Assembly: GCA_013204045.1 (NCBI GenBank)
Contig: JABMOQ010000123.1
Span: 1-50,859 of the forward strand
Source: Rhodospirillaceae bacterium
Lineage (GTDB): Bacteria > Pseudomonadota > Alphaproteobacteria > Rhodospirillales > JABHCV01
Direction of reading: 5' to 3'
DNA length: 50,859 bases
This document shows positions 35,081 to 43,251 of this stretch, piece by piece; position 1 is the stretch's first letter; each line of letters starts with the position of its first letter. A program made the translations under genes and the position numbers. The notes beneath the pieces were generated by a model, which saw only the letters and a program-made list of their open reading frames with translations, made no database searches and was not told where the DNA came from.

Positions 35081-35098
35081 ATTTAGTTCAGCCTAAAT
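35081..35098. promoter_or_regulatory. Inverted repeat in the livK/kdsC divergent region
   Basis: ATTTAG-N6-CTAAAT, perfect 6-bp arms, 26 bp upstream of livK and 81 bp upstream of kdsC. Operator-like in size; the binder is unknown. Confidence 0.35.
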
Positions 35099-35178
35099 TC
35101 TAGGGAAACCCTGCACGAGAGTCACCTGTCAAAAAAAGTGCTGGCCATTCGGGGGCGAAGCCGGATACCCATTCTGTT

Positions 35179-35685
35179 ATGGAAAAATTGACAAAAGAGC
35201 AATTAGGCAAGCGGCTTGCCAGGGTAGAGCTGCTATCGCTTGATGTTGATGGGGTGTTAACCGATGGCGGTCTGTATTACACCGACGACGGTCACCAGTT
35301 TCGCAAGTTCAACGTCAAGGATGGCGAAGGCATCAAGCGCGCCATGCAGGCCGGGATTCAGGTCACCATCATCACCGCCAGCAAGACCGATGTGATTACC
35401 AAGCGCGCCGCAGATCTTGGTGTCAAACATGTATTCCCTGGCGTCGACGAGAAACTATCGACACTTGAAGGCTTGTGTGCGGAACTGGGTATTGGCCTGG
35501 ACAGGGTCGCCCACATTGGCGACGACCTGAATGATTTGCCACTGTTGAACGCAGTCGGCTTGGCCCTGACTGTCGCCGACGCCATGCCCGATGTCATCGA
35601 GCGGGCTGCCTATGTTACTGATAAGCCGGGCGGCCGAGGTGCGGTGCGTGAAATTATTGATCTTATGGTTGCTGCAAAAAACTAG
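35179..35685 (+). CDS. kdsC: 3-deoxy-D-manno-octulosonate 8-phosphate phosphatase
   Basis: HAD phosphatase of 168 residues forming KDO for LPS. Motifs: SLDVDGVLTDG (Asp22, Asp24), KDGEGIKRAMQAG, ITASKT (motif II), and GDDLNDLPLL (motif IV). It is a capless, tetrameric C0-type HAD, and the length is typical. The related neuraminate phosphatases share these motifs, but KDO is the likelier substrate in this lineage. kdsA, kdsB and kdsD are not in the window. The ribosome site is weak. Its stop interlocks with ubiX (CTAG). Confidence 0.88.
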   Translation: MEKLTKEQLGKRLARVELLSLDVDGVLTDGGLYYTDDGHQFRKFNVKDGEGIKRAMQAGIQVTIITASKTDVITKRAADLGVKHVFPGVDEKLSTLEGLCAELGIGLDRVAHIGDDLNDLPLLNAVGLALTVADAMPDVIERAAYVTDKPGGRGAVREIIDLMVAAKN

Positions 35686-36263
35686 GCCGTCCCGCCGTTC
35701 CAGCGTTCAATCAATTCATGATTAAAACCCATATGATCGAGGGCCCGGCCGACGGTTTGGCGGACGATATCTTGCAGGGTTTCGGGCCGGTTATAAAAGG
35801 CCGGCATGGGCGGCAGGATGGTGGCGCCGTAATCGGAGGCCCGGGCCATCAGCTCCAGATGCCCTTTGTGTAAGGGTGTTTCACGGACCAGCAAAACAAG
35901 TGGCTTACGTTCCTTGAGCATCACATCGGCGGCGCGGATCAGCAGGTTGTAATCGAAGCTGTTGGCGATGCCGGAAAGAGTCTTGATCGAACACGGTGCG
36001 ACTATCATGCCATGGGCCCGGAACGAGCCGCTGGCGATGGCGGCGCCGATGTCCTTGATGTTGTGAACCACGTCGGCCAGCGCGCGCACGTCGTCGATGG
36101 ACATATCCGTTTCGATGTCGATTGTGCGGGCCCCGGCCTCGCTAACCACCAGATGCGAGGGTTGGTCGATTTCCTTCAGCGCCCGCAGTGTCTCGATTCC
36201 GTAAACGACGCCGGTGGCGCCGGAAATTCCAACGATGACGGGCTGTTTTTTAAGTTTAGACAT
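35682..36263 (-). CDS. ubiX: Flavin prenyltransferase
   Basis: A 193-residue flavoprotein that attaches a dimethylallyl group to FMN, making the cofactor for UbiD-type decarboxylases in ubiquinone synthesis. FMN site GISGATGVVYG near the N terminus, SGSFRAHGMIVAPCSIKTLSGIA in the middle and LLVRETPLHKGHLELM near residue 150 are diagnostic. ubiD is not adjacent. Single-gene unit. Confidence 0.93.
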   Translation of the reverse strand: MSKLKKQPVIVGISGATGVVYGIETLRALKEIDQPSHLVVSEAGARTIDIETDMSIDDVRALADVVHNIKDIGAAIASGSFRAHGMIVAPCSIKTLSGIANSFDYNLLIRAADVMLKERKPLVLLVRETPLHKGHLELMARASDYGATILPPMPAFYNRPETLQDIVRQTVGRALDHMGFNHELIERWNGGTA

Positions 36264-36320
36264 TCCATTACATACCTATATGTTGCTGGTCGGGGCAAGG
36301 CTTCATAAGCTATCGGAATC

Positions 36321-39300
36321 ATGAACAAAACCATAAAGTTTATCGGCGAGATGCCTGAACCATCGCCCCTGCGCCGGGCGATGGAAGATGCCCATGCCGC
36401 TGACGAGACGACAATTATTGAGCAACGCCTTGAACAGGTGGCCCTGCCTGAAGCAGCCAACGGGCGCATCACCGAGACGGCGCGCCGTCTGGTCGGTGGT
36501 ATGCGCGCCAAGGGCGCAGGCGGCGGCCTTGACGCCTTCATGCACGAATTTGATCTGTCGAACCAGGAAGGTGTCGTCCTTATGTGCCTGGCCGAGGCCC
36601 TGCTGCGTATTCCCGATGCGGCGACCGCCGACCGGCTGATAAAAGACAAGATCACCGACGCCGACTGGGGCAGTCATCTCGGGCGTAGCGAGTCCATGTT
36701 CGTCAATGCATCGACCTGGGCGCTGATGCTTACGGGGCGCATTGTCAGCTTGAAGGACGAGGCCACGGCCGACATCGGCTCGTATCTGAAAGGCCTTGTG
36801 CAGCGCAGCGGCGAGCCGGTTATCCGTCAGGCCATGGTGCAGGCGATGCGTATCATGGGCCGCCAGTTCGTCCTAGGGCGTACCATCGACGAAGCGCTGG
36901 AACATAGCCGGGGCGAGATCAACAAAGGCTACCGCTATTCCTATGACATGTTAGGCGAGGCCGCCCATACGGCGGGCGATGCGGATAAATATTTCACCGC
37001 CTACGCCGATGCGATCAAGGCCATCGGGAAGGCATCAGCGGGGCAGGGCGTCATCGCCGGGCCGGGAGTTTCGGTCAAGCTGTCGGCGTTGCATCCGCGC
37101 TATGAAACGGCCAAACGTGGGCGTGTGATGACGGAGCTTGCAGGCAGAATTCTCGATCTGGCGCGACTCGCCGCCAGCCATGATATTGGGCTGTGTATCG
37201 ATGCCGAGGAAGCAGCGCGGCTGGATATTTCCCTGGACGTGATCGAAGTGGTTTCCGGCGATACGTCATTAAAGGACTGGCAGGGGCTGGGGTTGGCGCT
37301 ACAGGCCTACCAGAAAAGGGCTTATCCCCTGATCGAATGGTTCGATGACCTGGCACGGCGTCATAAGCGCCGCTTCATGGTGCGTCTGGTCAAGGGGGCT
37401 TACTGGGATACGGAAATCAAGCGTGCCCAGGTCGAAGGACTGGATGGATATCCGGTGTTTACCCGCAAGGTATCAACCGACGTTTCATATATGGCCTGTG
37501 CCAAGCGACTTTTCGCCGCACCGGAAAGCTTCTACCCGCAGTTTGCCACCCATAACGCCCACACGGCGGCGGCGGTGATTGAGATGGCAGGCAAGGAAGG
37601 CGAGTTTGAGTTTCAGCGCCTGCACGGCATGGGCGAGAGCCTGTATGAACAGTTTGAAGGCGAACGTTACCCATGTCGTATCTATGCGCCCGTCGGATCG
37701 CATGAAGATTTGCTCGCTTATCTGGTGCGCCGACTACTTGAAAACGGCGCTAATTCGTCGTTCGTCAACCGCATTGTCGATGAAAGTGCGCCGATCGACG
37801 ACATCATTGCCGATCCTGTGGCGGCAGTTTCCGCATTGGCGGAAAAACCGCATCCAAGAATCCCGCTTCCTGTTGATCTTTTCGGGGGTGAACGCCGAAA
37901 TTCCCGAGGGCTGGATATTTTTGAACCGGCGGTTCTGAGGCCCCTTGCATCCGATTTGGCGGCAAGCGTGAAGGAAAGGTTCGCCGCGCCACTGATCGGT
38001 GGCGCTTTCGGGGGTGGAAAAGGCCGTGCCATCTTCAATCCGGCTGATCATGGCCAGCAAGTCGGCTCCGTTGTTGAAGCGACGGCAGCCGATGTGGGCC
38101 GCGCCGCTGCCCTTGCGGCGGCGGCGGCACCGGGCTGGGACGCTGTCGGCGCCGCCGCAAGGGCGGCTTGCCTGGATCGCGCCGCCGACATGATGGAAGA
38201 AAATCTGGCCGAACTGATGGCTTTGTGTGTGGTGGAAGCTGGAAAAACCACAGATGATGCCTTGGCCGAGGTGCGCGAGGCCGTCGATTTTTGCCGTTAT
38301 TATGCTCATCGTGGGCGGCATGATTTTGCATTACCGGAAACCCTTTCAGGCCCGACCGGCGAGCACAATACCATTTCGCTTCATGGTCGGGGGGTGTTCG
38401 CCTGCATCAGCCCGTGGAATTTCCCGCTCGCTATATTCACCGGTCAGGTAACGGCGGCGCTGGCCGCTGGAAATGCGGTATTGGCAAAGCCGGCCGAGCA
38501 GACACCATTGATCGCGGCGCGTGCGGTTGAGATACTTCATCAAGCGGGCATTCCGACAGATGTGTTGCACCTTCTACCCGGTAACGGACCAGATGTCGGC
38601 CAGCCGATGATTGATGACACGCGAATTGACGGTGTTGCCTTCACCGGTTCGTTCGAAGTGGCGCAGTTGATAAACCGGACACTGGCCGCCCGGTCTGGAC
38701 CGATCGTGCCGCTGATTGCCGAGACTGGCGGGCTTAATGCGATGATCGTCGATTCGACGGCGTTGCCGGAACAAGTGATCCAGGATGCCGTAATGTCGGC
38801 GTTCCGTAGCGCCGGTCAGCGGTGTTCGGCACTGCGGGTTCTGTTCGTGCAGAAAGATATTTCAGAACGGCTGATCGAGATGCTGTCAGGCGCCGTCGAG
38901 GAACTTGAAGTAGGCGATCCGGCAAGACTGGAAACCGACGTTGGCCCGGTGATCGATAAAGACGCTCTTAATATGCTTGAAGAACATGCCCGGCGCATGG
39001 ATGCCGAGGCCGTAAAATTGTGTCAGGCACGAATGCCAGAAAATTTACCGGCGGGAACTTTCTTTGCACCACGTGCTTATCTTTTAGATGGCCTGCATCA
39101 GTTGCAGCGAGAAGTATTCGGGCCAATCTTGCACGTCATTACCTATGGGGCGGACGATCTTGACCGGGTCATTGGGGAAATAAATGCCACCGGTTACGGG
39201 CTGACTTTCGGCATTCATACCCGCGTCGAGACAACACGGCGTTATGTTCTGGAGCGTATTCGCGTCGGCAATGCCTACGTCAACCGCAATATGATTGGTG

Positions 39301-39473
39301 CCGTCGTTGGCGTGCAGCCGTTCGGAGGTGAAGGGCTGTCCGGAACCGGGCCGAAAGCAGGGGGGCCGCGCTACCTGCACCGCTTTGCCTGCGAACGCTC
39401 CCTATCGATCGACACCACGGCGTCCGGGGGAAATGCGGCGCTAATGTCCTTGGGCGATGATGGTGGCAATTGA
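36321..39473 (+). CDS. putA: Bifunctional proline dehydrogenase / L-glutamate gamma-semialdehyde dehydrogenase
   Basis: A 1050-residue enzyme oxidising proline to glutamate in two steps with channelling. The FAD-dependent PRODH barrel is at about 115-485 (SVKLSALHPRYE, FMVRLVKGAYWDTEIKRAQ, FATHNAHT, YAPVGSHEDLLAYLVRRL). The aldehyde dehydrogenase domain is at about 560-1035 with ISPWNFPLAIFTGQ, Glu801 (AETGG) and Cys835 (GQRCSA). There is no N-terminal ribbon-helix-helix domain, so it is a short PutA that is not a DNA-binding repressor. It lacks the extra C-terminal domain of longer PutA types. Single gene; no proline transporter nearby. Confidence 0.95.
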   Translation: MNKTIKFIGEMPEPSPLRRAMEDAHAADETTIIEQRLEQVALPEAANGRITETARRLVGGMRAKGAGGGLDAFMHEFDLSNQEGVVLMCLAEALLRIPDAATADRLIKDKITDADWGSHLGRSESMFVNASTWALMLTGRIVSLKDEATADIGSYLKGLVQRSGEPVIRQAMVQAMRIMGRQFVLGRTIDEALEHSRGEINKGYRYSYDMLGEAAHTAGDADKYFTAYADAIKAIGKASAGQGVIAGPGVSVKLSALHPRYETAKRGRVMTELAGRILDLARLAASHDIGLCIDAEEAARLDISLDVIEVVSGDTSLKDWQGLGLALQAYQKRAYPLIEWFDDLARRHKRRFMVRLVKGAYWDTEIKRAQVEGLDGYPVFTRKVSTDVSYMACAKRLFAAPESFYPQFATHNAHTAAAVIEMAGKEGEFEFQRLHGMGESLYEQFEGERYPCRIYAPVGSHEDLLAYLVRRLLENGANSSFVNRIVDESAPIDDIIADPVAAVSALAEKPHPRIPLPVDLFGGERRNSRGLDIFEPAVLRPLASDLAASVKERFAAPLIGGAFGGGKGRAIFNPADHGQQVGSVVEATAADVGRAAALAAAAAPGWDAVGAAARAACLDRAADMMEENLAELMALCVVEAGKTTDDALAEVREAVDFCRYYAHRGRHDFALPETLSGPTGEHNTISLHGRGVFACISPWNFPLAIFTGQVTAALAAGNAVLAKPAEQTPLIAARAVEILHQAGIPTDVLHLLPGNGPDVGQPMIDDTRIDGVAFTGSFEVAQLINRTLAARSGPIVPLIAETGGLNAMIVDSTALPEQVIQDAVMSAFRSAGQRCSALRVLFVQKDISERLIEMLSGAVEELEVGDPARLETDVGPVIDKDALNMLEEHARRMDAEAVKLCQARMPENLPAGTFFAPRAYLLDGLHQLQREVFGPILHVITYGADDLDRVIGEINATGYGLTFGIHTRVETTRRYVLERIRVGNAYVNRNMIGAVVGVQPFGGEGLSGTGPKAGGPRYLHRFACERSLSIDTTASGGNAALMSLGDDGGN

Positions 39474-39504
39474 TCGAATCGTCAAAAACCATTAAAGGAA
39501 TGAT

Positions 39505-39897
39505 ATGTTTCGCTATTTAATAATCCCGTGTGCGTTTGCCATTTCGTTGGCTATCACTTCTTGCGCTCAGCCGCCCTTTGTTCACAAGGCCGGGGAGTTC
39601 AACCGTGAATCGGGTGAGTATGGAAAGCCGATAACGGATATCACCAGCGTCACTGTCTGCTACAGCAGTAATTCCACCACACCCCAAGAAGTCAGCAAGC
39701 TAGCCCGGGACGAATGCGCTAAATTCGAGAAAGCAGCGATTTATAGTGGGCAGGATTACAGGACCTGCCCCTTAGTCACGCCGGTCGCCGCGATTTATAG
39801 CTGTATAGGCTCAAATAATGGCTCAGAAGCCATCAAATCAGGGAAAAATTCAGGTTCGACCACCATAAATTATGATGGGATTCCCTTTACTTACTGA
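39505..39897 (+). CDS. Small cysteine-containing lipoprotein of unknown function
   Basis: The 130-residue protein is not recognised. A signal peptide ends with lipobox ITSC (Cys20). The mature part has four further cysteines (in TVCYSS, RDECAKF, RTCPLV and YSCIG), which could make two disulfides. The PQEVSKLARDECAKF segment recalls small outer-membrane lipoproteins seen beside 17-kDa-antigen-like proteins in alphaproteobacteria. Its end overlaps nothing; a glycine-zipper lipoprotein gene follows after 61 bp. Confidence 0.75.
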   Translation: MFRYLIIPCAFAISLAITSCAQPPFVHKAGEFNRESGEYGKPITDITSVTVCYSSNSTTPQEVSKLARDECAKFEKAAIYSGQDYRTCPLVTPVAAIYSCIGSNNGSEAIKSGKNSGSTTINYDGIPFTY

Positions 39898-39958
39898 TTC
39901 GGCTATAGTGCCTGGCCTGCCGGCAGAAGGGCCGGTGTTGCGTCAGTGGGAGAATACC

Positions 39959-40468
39959 ATGAAAAAATATGCAGCCATTTCCCTTGTTCTCGTCTCGACG
40001 GCCTGTGCCGACGTCGATTCCGGCTTTAACATTTCGGCCGGTGAAGCGATGGGCATGGTTGCCGGTGGCTTTGCCGGGGGCACTTTTGGTGCTGAAATTG
40101 GTGGCGGTCTGGGACAGATGATCAGTGTATCCATAGGTGCCTTGGCCGGTGCCGGTGGCGGTTATGTGTTAGGCAACATGATCGATCCGTCAGATCAAGC
40201 AGCCTATAACAGCAATGCCGTGGAATCCTTGGCGACCAACTCCGACGGTGATGTTTCCGGTTGGTCTAATCCAAAAACCGGCAACAGTGGCATCTTTACT
40301 CCGACACGTAGCTATGTGACTGGTGACGGTCGCTATTGTCGCGACTATCGGGTTACCTTGGCGATAAACGAAGACAGGGCTCCGAACGGCACGATAGCAC
40401 GTGGCGATGGGACGGCCTGTCAACAAGCTGATGGAAGCTGGGCGCTGGTCAAGGACGACTTCGGCTGA
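39959..40468 (+). CDS. 17-kDa surface antigen-like glycine-zipper lipoprotein
   Basis: A 169-residue outer-membrane lipoprotein. Lipobox STAC (Cys16). A glycine-zipper segment follows (about residues 28-75: GMVAGGFAGGTFGAEIGGGLGQ and LAGAGGGYVLGNMI). The C-terminal domain resembles the Rickettsia 17-kDa antigen family: YCRDYRVTLAI and GTACQQADGSWALV. The frame is open from 39872, but GGGAG lies just before the ATG at 39959, which also gives a normal signal peptide. Possibly a structural envelope protein. Confidence 0.83.
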   Translation: MKKYAAISLVLVSTACADVDSGFNISAGEAMGMVAGGFAGGTFGAEIGGGLGQMISVSIGALAGAGGGYVLGNMIDPSDQAAYNSNAVESLATNSDGDVSGWSNPKTGNSGIFTPTRSYVTGDGRYCRDYRVTLAINEDRAPNGTIARGDGTACQQADGSWALVKDDFG

Positions 40469-40494
40469 GCGCCGGATAAACTAAACGGCCAGAT

Positions 40495-41328
40495 ATGAGC
40501 CCAACCCGGATGCTGAATTTCATTTACATGCTTGCCGGTGGTTACGCGCTGCTTCTGGCCGTCCTTTATTTCTATCAACGGAATCTTCTCTATCATCCGG
40601 ATACATCGCCCCCCCGCATAACGGCAAGTGGCCTTCCGGAAATGAATCCCGTCAAGGCCCACAGTTCTGATGGTCTTGAGCTTCTGTCGTGGTATGCCCG
40701 GGCAAAGGCTGGCATGGCGACCATTGTTTATCTGCATGGGAACGCCGGCAACATCGGTGATCGGGGCAAGAAGGTGCGACCGTTCCTTGATGCCGGTTTC
40801 GGCGTCCTGTTGGTCGGTTATCGTGGCTATGGAACAAACCCGGGCCAACCGAGCGAGGAGGGGCTCTATTCGGATGTCAGAGCCGCCCTCGAATATCTGG
40901 AAACCCAGGGATTGAAGACGTCGGATATTGTTCTTTACGGTGAATCACTTGGCTCGGGGCTAGCCGTAAAAATTGCCGCCGAAAGGGCGGCTTCCGGTCC
41001 CGTCGCCGCGTTAATTCTCGAGGCGCCATTTTCATCGGTCACTGATGCCGCATCGTATTATTATCCTTATGTGCCAATCAGGTGGTTGTTAAAGGATCAT
41101 TTTGATTCCGCTGCACGCATTGCCGATGTAATGACACCGGTTTTTATTCTGCATGGCGAACAAGATAAAACCATGCCGATCAAATTTGGCAAAAGATTAT
41201 TCGAAGTTGCAACAGAGCCAAAACAGGCTGCCTGGCTTCCAAAGGCGGGGCATAACGATCTATTCGACTACGGCGCGGATACCATGGTGATTGAATTTCT
41301 AAAAACCAAGTTAGGCATAACTCCTTAA
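40495..41328 (+). CDS. Membrane-anchored alpha/beta hydrolase (BEM46-like)
   Basis: A 277-residue serine hydrolase. An N-terminal membrane helix (about 8-27) precedes the hydrolase fold. The oxyanion-hole region is YLHGNAGNIGDR, the nucleophile is in YGESLGSG (Ser151), the acid is in LHGEQDKT and the base in AGHNDLF. The family is widespread with unknown physiological substrates. 26 bp after the lipoprotein gene, possibly cotranscribed. Confidence 0.87.
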   Translation: MSPTRMLNFIYMLAGGYALLLAVLYFYQRNLLYHPDTSPPRITASGLPEMNPVKAHSSDGLELLSWYARAKAGMATIVYLHGNAGNIGDRGKKVRPFLDAGFGVLLVGYRGYGTNPGQPSEEGLYSDVRAALEYLETQGLKTSDIVLYGESLGSGLAVKIAAERAASGPVAALILEAPFSSVTDAASYYYPYVPIRWLLKDHFDSAARIADVMTPVFILHGEQDKTMPIKFGKRLFEVATEPKQAAWLPKAGHNDLFDYGADTMVIEFLKTKLGITP

Positions 41329-41387
41329 AAACATGGTAAATATATAGTAAATACCTTGTTGGCTTTGTAGCAGTTTACCTTTAAAAT

Positions 41388-41399
41388 ACTACATGTAGT
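41388..41399. promoter_or_regulatory. 12-bp palindrome ahead of the flagellar-rod-like pair
   Basis: ACTACATGTAGT, a perfect palindrome, flanked by AAAAT and TTTTA. About 93 bp before the start of the following gene in a gap (41329-41491) without other features. A candidate operator. Confidence 0.35.
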
Positions 41400-41491
41400 T
41401 TTATATGCGGGTTCGATGACTGATTCGGGCGCCGCCGCTTTGTGTAGCGAAAATACATTCGTTTGGCATTTAAATTTGGGGCGAGTGAGCG

Positions 41492-41929
41492 ATGGCTCAA
41501 ATACCAAAGACAGGAATGACCGCAGCGCCAACGGCGATCAATACCGTGCGCTCGTCTCCTGGTTCCAAATTATCGGGGGGGCCGCGTTCCGTTGCTACCT
41601 CAGATGCTTCACCTATTGATGAAATTAGCTCTCAGGCGGGTGTCGCGTTTGATGACTCATTACTTTTCCGTGACGATAACACCGAGGAAAAGAAGAACGA
41701 CGATCACGCACAGGCCAGGAGTCTGATCGAATATCCCGGTTCAAGCGAGACTTTTGCTTCAATTTTCAAGGAAGTAAATCCGACGGCAGATGAGAAATCC
41801 CAGGCACCAGCAAAGACGGGGCTTTTCTCGACCCTGGTGGTGCGCGCCATCAATATCTACGAGACCAACAGCCGCATCATCAGTGGCGAGCTGGAGCCGC
41901 GCGGCTCACACCTTAGCATTTACCTCTAG
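41492..41929 (+). CDS. Protein of unknown function next to a flagellar-rod-like gene
   Basis: A 145-residue protein, not recognised. The first 100 residues are hydrophilic and low in structure (Ser, Ala, Asp, Glu). The last 35, GLFSTLVVRAINIYETNSR and onward, form an amphipathic helix ending in HLSIYL, the kind of C-terminal segment that could pack against rod-type proteins. The start ATG follows GGGGCGAGTGAGCG. It ends 139 bp before the flagellar-rod-like gene, with which it may form a pair. Confidence 0.65.
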   Translation: MAQIPKTGMTAAPTAINTVRSSPGSKLSGGPRSVATSDASPIDEISSQAGVAFDDSLLFRDDNTEEKKNDDHAQARSLIEYPGSSETFASIFKEVNPTADEKSQAPAKTGLFSTLVVRAINIYETNSRIISGELEPRGSHLSIYL

Positions 41930-42068
41930 TTTCCCTCGATTACCCTTGAATTTGCCATTTTTTGGTGTGACGTAGGTCATAGCTGGATTTGCTTGGCAAC
42001 CGGTATAAATGTTGGCAGTAGCGGCTGATATTACACTGGCCGTAGCAGAGTATTGGGAACGGCACGCC

Positions 42069-42404
42069 ATGACGATTCAAGGAGCCTTGTCAGCCGCAGT
42101 TTCGGCGTTGAGAGTGTCATCTGCGCAGGTGGCCGCCAGCGCTGACAATATTGCCAATGCCAATACCAATGGCTACAAGGCTAAAGAGGTTCACGCCTCG
42201 ACCATAACCACCAAACAGACAGTCGCAACCGGCTATTCTTCGGGCGGGGTGTCCGGTTTTACGGTTGAGGCCCAGGACCCTGGGGTCAATATTGGACTCG
42301 AGATGATCAGAATAATTACCGCCCATACCGCCTACAGGGCAAATCTTGAAATTGTGCGCACCGCCGAAGAAATATCCCGTGAACAAGTAAGTACCAAGGC
42401 CTGA
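42069..42404 (+). CDS. Flagellar basal-body rod-like protein (FlgC/FlgB type)
   Basis: A 112-residue protein. It starts with the rod N-terminal motif: ALSAAVSALRVSSAQVAASADNIANANTNGYK, matching the coiled N-terminus of axial flagellar proteins. The C-terminal helix TAHTAYRANLEIVRTAEEI is the matching second half. The middle is short, as in FlgC or FlgB. The frame extends 20 codons further upstream (42009), but the ATG at 42069 gives the typical start. No other flagellar gene is in the window, so it is an orphan, possibly a specialised rod component. Confidence 0.82.
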   Translation: MTIQGALSAAVSALRVSSAQVAASADNIANANTNGYKAKEVHASTITTKQTVATGYSSGGVSGFTVEAQDPGVNIGLEMIRIITAHTAYRANLEIVRTAEEISREQVSTKA

Positions 42405-42541
42405 CTTAACCTAAGCATGATCCGTTAATGATTTATTTTCATTATCGGTCTAAAATTAATGTGCTTGCTGGTTTCATCACTGGCGTGTGACCGCTGTATA
42501 TCAATAAAAGCAGGTGCTTAGTTTCAGTTTCGGGGTTCAGG

Positions 42542-43078
42542 ATGCCAACTGCCGTAGAGTCCACTTTTGATATTGCGCTGTGGTTTTCGGACACAGCCCT
42601 CGAAGAAAACGAATATTTACAGCCGCAAAAACTGCATCGGTTGCTCTTCCTTTCCCAGGCTTATTATTCGGTTGCCTTCAACGGCCAGAAGTTGATGCCG
42701 GCGATTTTCGTTGCCGAGGAAATGGGCCCGATTGAGCCCAACGTTTACAAGGCGTTTATCAAGGGGCGCCCTAACATTGATCCGGAATTATTCCTGCCTG
42801 AAGATATTGAAAACTTCCTCGGCGGCATTTGGCGGCGTTTCGGGCAATATTCACCGGAACGATTGGGTAAGCTGTGTAAGGAAACTATCGCCTACAAACA
42901 GGCTTTTAAAAAGGCGCGGCGCGCAGAAATCACACTGGAAGCCATGCAACTGGCATTCGTCAGGGGCGAGGAAACACCGTCACTCAATCAGGTGGTCAAA
43001 CCGAAACTGATGCGCTCGCAGACTGGCCGTCCGGTTGCCGTAAAAAGCTGGATTCCTGGCACAAAAAATCATGGATAA
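42542..43078 (+). CDS. Panacea/SocA-like domain protein (DUF4065)
   Basis: A 178-residue protein. Residues about 20-75 match the Panacea domain: LQPQKLHRLLFLSQAYYSVAF, then AEEMGPIEPNVYKAF (the usual kLqKLLyf and GPv-p-vy motifs). The remainder is helical, with a basic tail ending in IPGTKNHG. This domain is found in SocA, an adaptor-like antitoxin of Caulobacter, and in phage GepA proteins. No SocB-like or other toxin gene is adjacent, so it is an orphan; function unknown. Confidence 0.78.
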   Translation: MPTAVESTFDIALWFSDTALEENEYLQPQKLHRLLFLSQAYYSVAFNGQKLMPAIFVAEEMGPIEPNVYKAFIKGRPNIDPELFLPEDIENFLGGIWRRFGQYSPERLGKLCKETIAYKQAFKKARRAEITLEAMQLAFVRGEETPSLNQVVKPKLMRSQTGRPVAVKSWIPGTKNHG

Positions 43079-43203
43079 CGGTTAATTGCATCCCGCAATG
43101 CGGCAATTTCCGCCCAATGGGCTATTTGCTGTTGCGGTTCACTGATACTCCGATACAATTATTCCTCAAGGGCAGTTGCATACTTAATTCTATGCGCAAT
43201 GCC

Positions 43204-43222
43204 TTGGGCCGGAACGGCCCAA
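43204..43222 (+). promoter_or_regulatory. Hairpin in the leader of the second livK
   Basis: TTGGGCCG-GAA-CGGCCCAA, a perfect 8-bp stem, ending 14 bases before the GGGAGG ribosome site of livK. The gap 43079-43251 also contains CCGCA-A-TGCGG (43093-43103). It may affect mRNA stability or translation of the binding protein. Confidence 0.5.
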
Positions 43223-43251
43223 AAGAAAAACATCAGGGAGGATTAATTTCC

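Noticed and set aside
35877-35892. Second parS-like sequence (TGTTTCACGGACCAG)
   Set aside because: Only the left half matches; the right half lacks the symmetric GTGAAACA. The same applies to TGTTTCACCTGTGGG at 16822.
41409-41430. tRNA T-loop-like GGGTTCGATGACTGATTC
   Set aside because: No acceptor stem or other arms can be drawn around it; no tRNA gene was found anywhere in the window.
41465-41482. Sigma54-like TTGGCATTTAAATTTGGGG before the flagellar-like pair
   Set aside because: The GG and the downstream element lack the required GG-N10-GC spacing.
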